Assembly (NCBI GenBank): GCA_903813345.2 | Contig: CAIIXF020000004.1 | Location: forward strand, 2,377,525-2,441,524 | Direction: 5' to 3' | Source: Owenia fusiformis | Lineage: Eukaryota; Annelida; Polychaeta; Sabellida; Oweniidae | DNA length: 64,000 nt | Shown here: piece after piece, positions 47,966-62,500 of the stretch | Numbering within the stretch: position 1 is the first letter of the stretch | How the letters are laid out: every line of letters begins with the position of its first letter | The notes under the pieces: model-generated | The model's input: only the letters and a program-made list of their open reading frames with translations | Databases searched by the model: none | Told to the model about the DNA's origin: nothing | Program-made: the position numbers and the translations under genes

Positions 47966-48210
47966 AAAAAAGAAACATTTCAAGTTTTACAGAAGACTAC
48001 CACACATCAAAATAATGTTTATTAGAAAAAAGAATCATTTCAAGTTTTACAGAAGACTACCACACATCAAAATAATATTCATTAGAAAAAAGAAACATTT
48101 CAAGTTTTACAGAAGACTACCAGCATCAAAATAATGTTCATTAGAAAAAAGAAACATTTCAAGTTTTACAGAAGACTACCACACATCAAAGTAATGTTTA
48201 TTAGAAAAAA
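47966..48210 (+). repeat. 60-bp tandem repeat in the receptor 3' UTR, four copies
   Basis: Exact 60-bp period of AAAGAAACATTTCAAGTTTT followed by ACAGAAGACTACCACACATC, starting about 100 bp after the stop codon. A polyadenylation signal AATAAA follows at 48407-48412. The unit does not include coding sequence. Confidence 0.9.
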
Positions 48211-51200
48211 CTGTGTTTATTACATTGTTTATTTTATATGTGAATATGCCTAATACCTCGATGTTGCCTTGTTATTAGAAACATATATGATGATTGCCTT
48301 AATTTACATTTATTTAGATATGACATAATGTATAAATACATACCATTTTCACTAATTATATGTAGTTCATGAATCATGACGACGAGCCATGTCTGGATCA
48401 GGGATAAATAAAAGAAAAATGTGATGGCTAAAATTAAAACTAGTACGAAAATATAGAACTAGAGCATCATGTCAATGTAATTTACTATTTTTTATTTAAT
48501 GGACGATTTTTATCTGTAAACTAAGGTAATAGAAACTACAAAGAACACGATGTAATCTGTGACTTTTTGAGGAGTCATTTTTTAATTATAATATTGTGGT
48601 AAAGGATGTGTAAATTGTAAAATGTTCAGTGCGTACATGTTAATCATTGTATCATGTTAATCATTGTACCATGTTAATCATTGTTTCTATTCCAACCATA
48701 AACCTTTCTATAACGATTTATTTTTACAATTTGCAAATCTGTATTTTTCTATATTTTACCTATCTTTCACTAGACAAACAGGTTGGAATTAACACATAAT
48801 AATCAGCGATTACTTTTTTAGAATAATCATTAATAACCAGACACAGTCTGATCCTGACCTAATTATAACTTTTAAGGCTAGATACAATGGCAACAGGCAT
48901 GGCCTGGCGATAATCACTTTTTTCTTTACTGAATAACCGACCAACTGATTATCGTGATTGATTAAACTTCAAAGGGCTAATTACAAATGACACTGCTGGA
49001 ATACAATCTCTTGTCTAAATAAAATGATCAACCTGTCTGTGATAAGAAGTATAAAGGAATTTAAAATGTATCTAATATATTATACAATTAGACAGACTGG
49101 CTATTTTAATCCGTTATGAAAAGCCATTTGTCTTTTCCACAACAGGAATGTTTCTACGGAAGTTAATTTGTTTATCTTAGTGTTTAGTTAGAGGCATTGT
49201 CCCTTGACGCTTTTATGAAATAAATGAACTTTGTGATGGGCTACAATTGTATATTCTTACATTACATTATTTTCATTTTAGGTCTCTCTTATTACATGTA
49301 GTTGCATTGCAGAAGTCTAATGTTATTCTCTCCGTGTGCCGAAAGTACTTATACCCGTAGCCAAGGGGTGGGGGTGGTTCAAGGAGTGCGAGTGAACAGA
49401 ATTCGAATTGAATACAAAATAAATACGTAACATATAAATATATAAGTACATAATGTCTAGCCGCTTCTTACATTTTCTGAACTTCAAATGCGCCTTTTGA
49501 CGTGTGGTAACAAAATACAAAATAAATACTTATGTTTCTCCAGCTTGTTTTTATTTGGCAATAAAACATGCATAAAGAGATAGCAAATTGTGCACAACCC
49601 GAATCCCCTCCCCGATCGGGTCGCGTTTACTGTGTATGTAATAATGTACAAAAGTAATGTAATAAAGACAATAATGCCCCAATTAATAGTATTAGCTCGG
49701 AGCATCAACACACACGTTTGATTGAAATAATTCAAATCAAAGTTCGAAATGAATAAAGATAATGAAGGTTCTGTCTGACATTCGAGAACAAGAATTTGTC
49801 CAGTCAAAAATATTTGATCTTGATCAGATGTATTTATTGATCCTTGTATTTAAAACTACAGATGGTTCACTTAATTCTGAAGTAAACAAAAAATAATCCT
49901 ATACCCGATTACTTGGTTCCCATGATACTGCCTATAAGCTATAATACTCATTTATCAAAACAAATATTAATTAATCCGTCCGTCTGATTGCATTTTGTTC
50001 CCTGGCTCAAACTAAGCAAACCCCGATTACAGTTCTTAATTCTTCACTTGAAACAATTTAGCCAACATGATACAATATTAAATTTTATTAATTATACACA
50101 TATAAAGCCTAGTGTTATCAAAACCCATAAATGCTCACAATATAAATATAGTTTATTGTTATAACACAATAACAGATATCAGGGGCGTAGCCTACTTTCA
50201 GTCAGGGGGAATGTGATTGCCAAAAATATTTCGGTTTTAAGTCGGGGGGGGGGGGGTGTGTGATTGTGACATAAACAAGGGGGTGCGATTATGACATAAA
50301 CAAGCCAAAAATGATTTTTATATTGGATTTTACAAAAACTGGATGCAAGTTCCTTCCAAAGTGAGCTAGAAGCTTCAAATAAAAAGCATTTAAAACTCTT
50401 TGAGTCCTCTTTCTTAGGGTTTTTAATCTTTATTGGTTTTCGCAACCCCCCCCCTCCTCCTTGGCTATGCCTATGGATATTTAGAAAGTTTCAAATCAAT
50501 AACTCGGCAACCAACCACGCAAGTAACCAACCTAGCAACCAAGCAAACGACCATCCAAGCAAGCAGGAAATGAAGCAAGTAAAAAGCAAACCATGCAACT
50601 TACAAATAAAGCAAGCAAACAACTGACAAACCAACCAAGCAAGTAGCTAATTAAACTCTAATGCAAGAAACCAAGGAAGCAGCAAAGCAACAAAGAAAGA
50701 ATGTTAGCAAGTAAACGGCCAATCAAGCAATCAATCGTGCTAATAAACAAGCAAACAAACAATCTACCATCCAAGCAACTAATTAACATAATTCAATAAG
50801 ATTAAAATTTAACCTTGCGCACATTTGCTCTACGGTAATAATGAGTAATATAGAACTATCATATTAATTGCATTTATTAAACACAGAAATGAAACACATT
50901 GGAGCATACATGTAGTTAAATGATTGGGGATGGGAGGGGGTAGTGAACACACGGGATACTGAATTCTTCCTCTTAAACTTAATTTTCAGTGCTTGAATGA
51001 AGGCTTCCCTTTAACAGATTTAGGGAGTTTCACTACTAGTTTCACTGAGATTGAAGTTTTTCAATTGCCTTTGTTATAACATCTTATTTCAATACACTGG
51101 ATATTATGTAAAAGTATTGATGTGTATTTCTTATTCCCGACAATCGAATTTCATATCAAACATTTTAATTATAGTTTTACAGTGGTATCACAACGTTATT

Positions 51201-53550
51201 GCTTCTATAAATGCAACACATTTACCAGATTTTGGATTGGACTTTCTACACGATGATAAAATATTTTCTTGGTGATATTCTTTAATTACTACTAATTAGT
51301 ATAAACTATTGATTGAATTGCAGAAATCTGCTGCATTATAATTGCTAATGAAAAATCTTGAATCCTGGTAATTGAAGTTGGACAGCTAAATAAAATCTAA
51401 CATTAAATGAAATTCTAAAAATGTGTTTCGTTTATTTTTTGTTTGGTTGATAATGAATTAAAAAAAGGTATTTGAATGAAAAATTCAATTTCGCAAAAAC
51501 TCATATTCTTTAGCTGGACAAAAGCTATAGTTTGTTTATTCAGCGGATAATAATTGGAAGCACTAGACGCATAAATGGCAGACGGTTCTTAATTGCTAAT
51601 GAAAACAAAGCGATAATCAGTTGGGGGAATAATCACTTGACATAATAATCAGTTGGAATTTTTGCCATTGGCTACACATTAATAAGAATTGATTATCGTA
51701 ATAACCAGTGAAAACACTGGTTATTTTTGATTAATAAGTCTCGATAATCAGCGATAACCAGCAATAATAGTCTCGATAATAGGTTTTAACCAGATAATAA
51801 TCATTTATTCACTGATTATTTGTGATTAAAATTGCTTATATTTGGTCACTTCGCCCAGTGTTTGTATAACAATGTACTCAAGAAATATATATTTTAGTTA
51901 GAATCAATTTTAAGATTATTAATAGCGTCACCAACTCAACATTACTAGAATTATAAGAGATACTTTGATTAGTTATGATTGAGTACTCTCTCTCAAATAG
52001 CTTTTACATAATTTAATTATTAGATTGAAAAAGTAAAAAAAGAATGCATATTTTTGTTTTTATCATAATCTTTATTTGCGTCTCTGTAAATTGAAGCAAG
52101 TCCATCCATTGGTCCATGTAAATACAAGCAACGCATTCACTTTAGCAACGATACATGCGTGTATTGGGTACATGTATCTAACATGAACTGTTTTAGCATA
52201 ATATATCCACAATGTAGGTAGCTTTGTCAACATTTATGATTAAAGTTTTTGTAACATTGCCAACATTTTTCAAGATGGAGTTAGATACTAAAAATGTACA
52301 TGTGCTTTGTTATTTTCAAAGCCTACTCGATATTATATTTTATAATTTTACTATTTTATGAGCATTTTGTAGATGATTAAATCAATGGGTATTATTTGTT
52401 TAAACTTTCTTACAAAATTTTATACATATAAGTGGTTCGTTGTGTGTTGTCATTATGTTAATAAACATTTTAAAAACGCAAAGGTTAAATGAACTGATGA
52501 ATAGAAACGGTGGAACAAAAATAAAATATTTCCAATATGGCGGAAAGTGTAGGTTCTTCAATCTGTTAGCATGCCGGTGTAAAAGGGTAGACGGTCCTAT
52601 TAATTGATGGTCCTACTCTCCATTGATTTAGATGGTGAACTCTTTCCCTAATTACATGTATCTTATACACAATTAGGGCCAGTAAGGGCCTTTAAAAGGG
52701 GGACCATAATACCTGGGGACCATAATTTCTTTCACACCGGGGAATTTCTTTTCGGTTCCTTTAATATTTGACGTTCATTTATTTATAGCATTTGTGGCAA
52801 AGTTGTAGTGTATATTTACACAGCTTTGGAAAAATGGAAATCACTAACTGTATTTACAAACAAACGTGTTGTGATTGTGAAATAAATTTACTACTCTAAC
52901 TAAAAGTTCATTATTGATTTATCCCGTGAGATATGCCAATGTTAAAATTGTTTAAATCTGAGGTCCTCCGAAAACATCGGATCCATAACATTCTGGGTTA
53001 ATGTAATGATGTACTTGTATTGTACATATATGTTTCATTGTTCAATTACCTACAACTTGGTGTAATAACTTTAATAACTGTGATGATGTAAGATTGCGTA
53101 ATTTTATTCTTAAGACAACACGTATGGTAGAAATAGTGCTAGCTTTTTCCGATTTTGTCAATTGGAGCTAATGATTATATCATAATAAATCAATTATCCC
53201 AGAGACATGAAAAACACATTTTTCATGTCTCTGATTATCCTATGTACAATTTTGCTGATTTTTTTCAGTTCAGAAAACATTTCTTATATCTGTAGCTTCG
53301 AATCAGGTACTCAAAATTTAAAGACACTAGATCTACCTGATGCCAATGAAAAGTTATAGGGAAAAAACTTAACAGGGGGTCATGTTGACCCCCCCCTCGG
53401 GGCTTCTAGGGTTAATACTATAAACTTTGACAATAAATACAAGTTTTCGCTTATTTTACTGTAATCCTATTTGGATCTTATTGCGTTTTTTGCGATCCTT
53501 CACCTCAAATTGCACTTACTAGATTCCCCGGGAATCTACACTGAACGAAA
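48211..53550. other. Intergenic, no gene recognised
   Basis: AT-rich sequence between the receptor and the galactosyltransferase gene. Short chance open frames only. It contains a CAAGCAAGCAACC-type low-complexity stretch (50505-50770), a G-run (50247-50258), and two areas rich in GATAATC/ATAACCAG motifs (48800-48970 and 51590-51830) that may be relics of one palindromic repeat family. The last few hundred bases must include the COLGALT promoter. Confidence 0.5.
50505..50770. repeat. CAAGCAAGCAACC low-complexity repeat
   Basis: Degenerate tetranucleotide-like repeats of AAGC/AACC (AACCAACCACGCAAGTAACC and so on) over about 265 bp. Confidence 0.75.
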
Positions 53551-56500
53551 ATGTCTTACATTTCCTGTGATATCCGGCACAACCTCGAAGTGAAAATGAA
53601 GTGTGTACATTTAATTTATTTCTTATTTTTTCAAGTTTTATCGGTATTTACCGGGGAAAGTAAAGGGTTGCAAGAAAGGAGCGACGCATCAGCAAACAGT
53701 TTTCACCAGGAAGTGCTGAATAGGCCACCAACCATCGCTATAGTGATCCTAGTTCGAAATAAAGCGCACACTCTTCCGACTTTTTTTTCCTGTCTTGAAA
53801 AGCTTCGATATCCCACAGATCGGATATCATTATGGTAAGTTATCGCAAAAGAATGCATTTCACCATTGCTTGCAAATCCTCGAAATTCAGTGAATGTTCT
53901 GTGAATCCTCTTGGGTGTGCCACGCCCACTTTAAAATGTGGCTATGGGGTGCTCCGGGGGATGCAGCACTACCCCATATAAAGTGCTTAGAATGTCATGG
54001 TAATCATAGTTATTCTTTCTATTATTCTATTATTGAAAGAAGGGACTTAACTCTGCATAATTCAGAGCGTTGACTGTATAATTATGTATTATTTTGCATC
54101 TTACTAAAAGGCGCTGAATTGATCGTTGTTTGATTATAAGCTCATGTTTGGGCAAAGGGATGTAACGTTGACTTGTGGGGTAATGTCAACATCAGAAATG
54201 GGGTAACCTCGACACTTACTTGCTATAAATTAGAATTTCTGTTTTCCACCATGTTTGATTTCGAAAAAATAAAAATCTTGTGAGATCCAAATTCTTGTGA
54301 GAAGAAAAAACATGGCTTCTCGTTGGATCAGAAAACAGAAGAAATAGACAAGGTTTCGAAGAATAACAGAGTTACCACAAATTGAAACGGAATAGCATCT
54401 ATGTTACCTTCCCTTCCCTAGATCTGAGATAATTTATCGAGGACCCTGTAGTACTATTAAACAAAAATCGGGAAAATATAATGAAAGATTTTCATCAATT
54501 CTGGCCAAAAATACACTTTTCTGGGGTGAAAATGCAGGTGAATTCATAGATTTTGGTAAGTGGAAAATATTTTTGTTCTGTCCAACTTCCTGACCAAAAT
54601 GCCTGACATCCTAAATCAGCACCATACATTAGAAAAAGAAACCAGGTTTCCTTTAAATAAGGCATTTAAGGCATTGATATCAGTGTTGAGTTGAACTTAG
54701 GAACAGGCCATAGTGAGTTAAATGACTTCAAAAAGATTTTCATAATTTATTTTTCTGCAGTAGCAATTTGCCCCAGGTTACATTAGGCTACTTTCTAACC
54801 ATGATATCTTAAATAGTTGATATCAAATGTCTACTACAAGTGAGGGAACAAAGTACTATAACTTGCTTTAATTTGATTGATGACAACCGCAAAATTAAGT
54901 CTCCCTCAGTCAAATTTTTTAATGAATCCCCTGGCGATTCCCTCGCAGGATAAAAACATTTGAAAATACTCTACTGGAATGTCAATATTGAACTATTTTT
55001 GAAGATTTAGATCCACTGCTGGTTATTTTTTTAAAAACAAGAGCATTATTTGCTTCTTTGTAAGAACCCTCTAATATCCACATTTTACCAATGGGTAAAT
55101 CCGCCAAATTAAATAGCAACAAAAATTTCAAAATTTGCCCAATCCAGCCCAGCTATCCGCCAAATTAAAAAGCACCAAATAAAACAACTTACAGTATTAG
55201 GTATTCTAGTGTTGTTTGTACATAAATGTATTTTCCAACATTTTTTCTCATCCTTAAGTTGTGATCATTTGTAAAAATAATACTCAATAACTTAAATAGA
55301 TAAATAAGATACAAGATGCATGTGTATATATAAGTGTTTAGTATTGAAGTGTGGATCGATTGCTGTACTTCTAGTTAATTTGGCGCTATTTATTTTGGCA
55401 GATTTGCTGTTTTGAACATTTGGTGGCTACTTGGTAGAATTGCAATATTGAAATTTATCGTATGATCTGTAAAATGAAGTCCTCTAATTGGTCAGTACTT
55501 GTGCTGTACCAATCTGTATTGCTACTGAGATTGTCCCCGTTGATCATCTCTGTCGCAATACAGAAAATATATATTCTGTCTCGATACTCTGTATTTCTCG
55601 AGAAGAATATATCCTGTATTGCACTTCAAATCATTCAATAACTTATAGTATTGAAATTAAAATATGAAATATTGAATTTGGCAGCTACTTTATTTGACAG
55701 ACTTTAACAATTTGATGGATCTGCCAAATTAAAACGGCTGCCAAATTTAGTGGAAGAACAGTATTCTTTTTCTGATATTTTCAAAACCTATAGAATGAGG
55801 ATTTGTTTCAGGGTGCGCACAGATCACAATGCAGATCATTCAAGTCAGTTGTTGAAACAATGGATAAATGCAATGTCGGGACATTACCACAGTATAGATG
55901 TCACTTATGACAAACGCAAACATGAAGATGATACAGGTACTGTTATATTAATGTTATATTACCTGTTATTATATTATTAATATATTATTGTGTATTCTGA
56001 TGTATTATATGGGTATTTTACAGATAATCCAAAAATAATGTTTTTCCATGTTTAACATGTTTGCTATGTACAAATAAAAGGTTCTTGATTAAATGTTGTG
56101 CCTTTTGTCTTCACAACTGTACGATAAATACTTGAAGTTTATGGCAATTCACAAAATATATTTTTCAAACAATATGCCCCAGGTAATTTAAGTGTAAAGA
56201 CATGTTTCAAAGTTCAGGGGTTTCACTAAAATTTCTCACAACAGGCCGAATATACAACAATGAAAATCACAGGCAAAACTAATGGAAATCATAAATTTAA
56301 CCTGGAAAAGTTGAAAAGTCCCTAAAAACAACAGGCGATTTTGTGAAAATAACCTGTGAAAAATTGCCTGTTGCACGCTGCTAATGAAACCCCAGAAGTT
56401 ATATTATTATTTCTATGAGTATTCCTCTTCCTACAATAATTCTTTCTCTTCATTTTTCTTGTAGCATTTGAAGGAGAAACAGGTCCAACGCATTGGCCTA

Positions 56501-59500
56501 ATTCTAGGATAACACATGTGCTTAAATTGCGCCAGAAAGGCTTAGAATATGCAAGAAAAATTTGGGCAGATTTTGTCCTGGTGAGTTATATAATTTTATA
56601 TTTATCATTTATTTATTTAGATACAGATTTATTTCAATACAGTATATGTTTTTCTTAAAATCCATAATGTTAATGCCATACCCAGCTTGACAGAATCGAG
56701 TTGTGTATGTTGCATAATTTTGATCAAATACTCTTTTCAACATTGAATAATGATTAGTTAAAATGTATATTAAACAAACATACAGTCAGTACTTATATGT
56801 GAATCCTTAGCCTCAAATAGCTACTCCATTATATTTCAATATATACCATAGTAATAACTAAGCAACCAAAATACACAATTATGCCATAATTCATAATATA
56901 TACATGTATAGACTCAAACACTGAGACATTTTATATTTCAGTATGTAGATGTAGATAATTTCCTTGTAAATCCTGACATACTACATGATCTCATTACACA
57001 AAGAAGGTGAGTGTATTTTATTCTCTTCGCATTGAAATCAATACCCTTTGCATTCGTTTGACTTCACTTCTTAAAAGAGGGCTTCGTCTTCACTCTTTCA
57101 AACTAAAATAAACCTGTGAACTCACCGCGCCAATCAGTGTTCATCGGCCAAATTTGACCGACGTTCTATATATGGTCATTCCTTCTGACGTCATCGTTGA
57201 GCTCGGAATTAACCAATGACATGCGCAAATTTAATTAGCACGCATTTGGCGTATGTTTCTTCAAGCTCACTGACTGATGGAAGAAAGGTCAGCGCATAGG
57301 TTAGAAGTGATTTATTACACAAACTGTCACCGGTACCCGTCGTATGGGCGGGGCTACTAAACTGTAATATGGTCTCTACTAGGCAGAGTGTAGTTTAACT
57401 AGACTCTGCGCGCAGGGTATGAAATCAATATATGTAAGTCAAATAAAAGTTTTGCTATGTGTTCACTGAATGAAGTTAGAATTTGTTTAACATTTTATTT
57501 TCAGAACAATAGTTGGTCCAATGTTAAATTCAACAGTAGATTACTACAGTAACTTTTGGTGTGCTATGACAGAAAAGGTCAGTATGAAAAATCAATTTAC
57601 AACCAACTGTGTATTATTGTGATGCTTGCAACGAATGGCACATTATTATTATAATCAGCTCATGGATTGGAACCAATAAATGATTAAAGAATAGGACTCC
57701 ATTATTTGTTGCTTCTTTTAAGCACTCAAATTTTGTTTTCTGCTTAAAACGAGAGTGGTAGCCCAAGCTTAACCCTTTCACGACGATAGGCTCCATATGG
57801 AGCCCTATTATGTAATACCTTTCAGGACGATAGGCTCCTTTTGGCACCATTATTTTTATTTATATACAACAATAAAATGACAATATCTCCAGTTCTATTC
57901 ATTATTTTTACACCAAATTTTGACAAGTTGTTCTAATGTGATAATCATCACTAAAAATTATATTTCAGTGATAAAATTCAAGGTATAGATCCCGGGGCAT
58001 AGGTAATTTTCAGTTTTCCCTTAAAAACAGCTCTTACTTATCCGTCACCAGGGCCAACATTTTCCTCTTATATTCACATCGGGAAAGGGTTAAAGGGCTA
58101 ACATACACTGAACTACATATAATTTTAAATCAATCTGTAAGAGAAATAGTCATGTGCTAAATTTTTTTCACACATAGTCAAAGTAAATATTAAATGTTAA
58201 TTTTGCAAAGAGTATATGCATACTAGCTTATCATCTCAAACTTAATAGTTACCCTTTGTTCAATTTTGAAGTCTAATTTCATAATAATTTCTCTATTAAG
58301 GGTTTCTATGCTAGGACAGAAGACTACTATCCTATACTATATTGGCGTAAGCTTGGATCGTTCCCTGTTGCTATGCTACACTCAACATTCCTGATTGATC
58401 TAAGACGTGATGAGTCTACAAAAATCCAGTTCTATCCCCCACCACCAGGTTATACAGGGCCGTATGATGACATCATCATTTTTGCAATAGCTTGCCAGTA
58501 TGCAGGTACAGTAGAAATTGCAAAGCCAAACACCTCTGTAAATGGAATCACAAACTAAAGAGACAGAATGCAACACTCAAGACTTGAGTGAAATGTTTAC
58601 GCTGGTGGAAGACATTATAATAAATTTTAACTCATGATATACCAAATTAAAGATAAGTAAATTCCCTATCCACTGGTATATAATATGACATGTTTTCCTC
58701 AAGAAAATCAATATTTATTTTTGAAATACGAGTGTCCCATTTTTTTGGACCACCCTGTACATTCTACATTATAGGTGTTCCAATGCATGTACTAAATGGT
58801 AAACTATATGGTTATATGCTAAACCCTCTTGATGAATCGCAAACTATAGAGACAGAAGTAGAATGAATGCAACACTTAAGACTTGAGTTTAATGTTTACA
58901 TATACATTCTACATTATAGGTGTTCCAATGCATGTACTAAATGGTAAATTATATGGTTATATGCTAAACCCTCTTGATGAAGCGCAAACTATAGAGACAG
59001 AAGTAGAGCGAATGCAACACTTAAGACTTGAGTGTAATGTTTACATGTACATTCTACATTATAGGTGTTCCAATGCATGTACTAAATGGTAAATTATATG
59101 GTTATATGCTAAACCCTCTTGATGAAGCGCAAACTATAGAGACAGAAGTAGAATGAATGCAACACTTAAGACTTGAGTGTAATGTTTACATGTACATTCT
59201 ACATTATAGGTGTTCCAATGCATGTACTAAATGGTAAATTATATGGTTATATGCTAAACCCTCTTGATGAAGCGCAAACTATAGAGACAGAAGTAGAGCG
59301 AATGCAACACTTAAGACTTGAGTGTAATGTTTACATGTACATTCTACATTATAGGTGTTCCAATGCATGTACTAAATGGTAAATTATATGGTTATATGCT
59401 AAACCCTCTTGATGAAGCGCAAACTATAGAGACAGAAGTAGAATGAATGCAACACTTAAGACTTGAGTGTAATGTTTACATGTACATTCTACATTATAGG

Positions 59501-62500
59501 TGTTCCAATGCATGTACTAAATGGTAAATTATATGGTTATATGCTAAACCCTCTTGATGAATCGCACACTATAGAGTAGTGGTGTCAATTAACCGCTTGA
59601 GCATTAACCGGTTAACCGGGGGTTTTTACCGGTTAAAGTCGGTTAACCGGCGGGAAATTTGAACTGATAATTTCAAATGAAATTACGTTCGTCAAGCTTT
59701 ACTCTATTCTATGTAAGTAAGCGCGGGAAAGCAATGTGGCAGGAATTAAAGTTGCTGATTGGATGTTTGTAAGGGATTATTGGACCTATCACATGTATGA
59801 GTAGCTCACATGAAACTGACGCTTGAAAAACAAACAGATTAAAATGCAAAGTAAGCGCGGGAAAGCAATGTGGCAGGGATTAAAGTTGCTGATTGGATGT
59901 TTGTAAGGAGTTATAGGACTTATGACATGTATGAGTGGCTTACGTGAAACTGACACCATAAAACCAAACGGATTAGCATGCAAAATAAGCGCGGGAAATA
60001 ACAGAATTATACACGGTCAACTAACCGCCCATAAAAACACAGACCGGTCAAGGCATTATCGGCGGTTAACCGGTTAACCGGTTAATACTTGACACCTCTA
60101 CTATAGAGACAGAAGTAGAGCGAATGCAACACTTAAGACTTGAGTTTAATGTTTACATATACATTCTACATTATAGGTGTTCCAATGCATGTGCTAAATG
60201 GTAAACTATATGGTTATATGCTAAGCCCTCTTGATGAAATGCAAACTATAGAGACAGAAGTAGAGCGAATGCAGCATTTGAGACTTGAGTGTATGCTTGA
60301 GGACAATAGAGAATTACCAGAGCCTTCTAGTCATATTGAAGTAGACCTTCCTCCTAAAGACAAAGCTGGGTTTAGTCAGGTAAATTTATTTATGGAACAC
60401 CTCTTTGCTATCAATAATAACTGTAATGATCTTATTTTCAATATGACTACAGATTTCATGATTTTTATTGTTGAAATAGGCACTGTTCATCTTTATTCAT
60501 TTATGGGTCGTAAAAATCATTCACTCCAAATATGACTTCCAAATTGTTTTTCACAGTTTTAGAATTTTTTAGTTACTTTATTTTTTTGTCTGAAGCTGTA
60601 AGTATAAAGCCTAACATTGTATGGATGACATACACATTCATTGTGTATTATTTCAAATTACTTAAGTCTTAAAGGCATCAGCATATTCTAAATTTGAACC
60701 AAATCTGGCCATTACCTGTTTTTATGAAAAACTGGGCCATTTTGAATTCTAAGAATCAGATATTAACCCCTTGAACAGGTAGGCTTTAGAGAATAACACC
60801 AATGGTTAGACAGAGGCTTGGATCTGCCCCCTTTTATGATCTCTCAAATGAAAAATCATAGGAGGTTGTATTAGGTATCATTGGAAAGATTTTTCAATTC
60901 CCATTATTTAACCCATCATTCATTAGAGCTATATTTAGCCATTATTGATGAAAAATTCAATTTCTAAGAACAAAAGGGTTTATTGTTTCTAGTCAAAACT
61001 ACTGACAATTGGGTAGCTTTGACCAGCTCTAATTTTCCTCCTAGGAAAGTTTTTCCGCTAAATATGCCCAATTCAATTTTAAGAAAAGCCAGAAAGTTTC
61101 AGATCAAAAGACAAACTACAAAACGTTATCTGAAAATCCCCTCTAACTGTTTAAAGGTTAATTGTTGTTTTATGTTTGTCAGATCTACATGATAAACCTA
61201 TTGAGGAGACCTGAGAGAAGAGAGAGAATGTTAAAATCTCTGGAGGAACTCAGACTTCAGGCAAAGATCTTTGATGCCGTTGATGGAAAGTAAGTATACA
61301 TTGTGCGTATATGTGAAGTCTCAAACAGTATTCCATCTGAAAATATAGGAAGTCTACTTCCAAAATGAAACACCATTAACTCAAATCAATAAGTAAGTGA
61401 AATAACATGTAACAATTTTTTTCCTTTTTATTGCAGACAGTTGAATGATACATACCTGTTTAACCTTGGTGTAGAGATGTTGCCAGAATATAGGGATCCT
61501 TACTCAGGGAGGTCTGTATTTACAATATACAGTGTATATAATCTATAATGTTCTGAAAAAATGAGAGGGATATATGAAAAAATCCCTAAATTAGATCAAA
61601 ATATCAAAATATATGGATCGTCCCCTGTATTTGTATTAGATTTCAACTCTTCTATCTAAGAAAAAAGGGGTTATTCTCGTCTCATTTGTGAACAATTTTT
61701 TTGGACACCAGGTATGTAAAACCATTACAAAATATGAAGTGTGCTTATTAATTTAAAAGTCAATTGTGATGTCATAATATGTTGCTTGGTTACAGGTCAA
61801 TGACGCTAGGGGAGATTGGATGTTTCCTTAGTCACTATTTTATATGGGAAGAGGTATGTGAACATCACTCATAACGGCTCAGTCCCTAACTTTAGATTTG
61901 AGACAAAACTGCCCCAATTCAAAAATTGAACAGCATACATTTTGAACAGAAAGAATAATACTTGTAGATAGCCTTTAATAGAAACTTTCTTTTCTGTTTT
62001 TTTAAGAAAATCGCTTGTCTAACTGTGAATGTGCTACTTAGTAGAAGAGGTGCTACTTGTGTAAATGCATATTAGTTAACTTACAAACCTTTATACTTCC
62101 AAAAAAAGTTATTTTCAAGGTCTATGGTCTATACAGATTGTTCCGAATTGTTACTTTAATTTTGGAGTTATTTAGTGCCAGAGTTGGGCAGTGAGTCTAT
62201 TCAAAACTCACGCAAAATATTTAAGTAAAATAACATGGCTGTTTTCAGAACATACTTGATTTTGTATAGACCTCTGTTAAGTCATGGGCTTTCAACAGAC
62301 TCTCTTGAAAGCCCATGGTTAAGTTAATGCTTATCAACAGTCTACACTTTTGAAATATACACATAGATACTTGTAATGATTTATTTTAGATTGTTAAAGA
62401 AGGTTACGAGACAGTATTGGTTCTAGAAGATGATGTAAGGTTTGACCGTGGGTTCAGGCGCAGACTCGACAGTGTCATGGATGAGGTTAAAAGGTCACAG

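Noticed and set aside
58883-59382. Two 69-codon frames in the COLGALT array as small genes
   Set aside because: They are decoy copies of exon 7 that run out of frame into the next unit.
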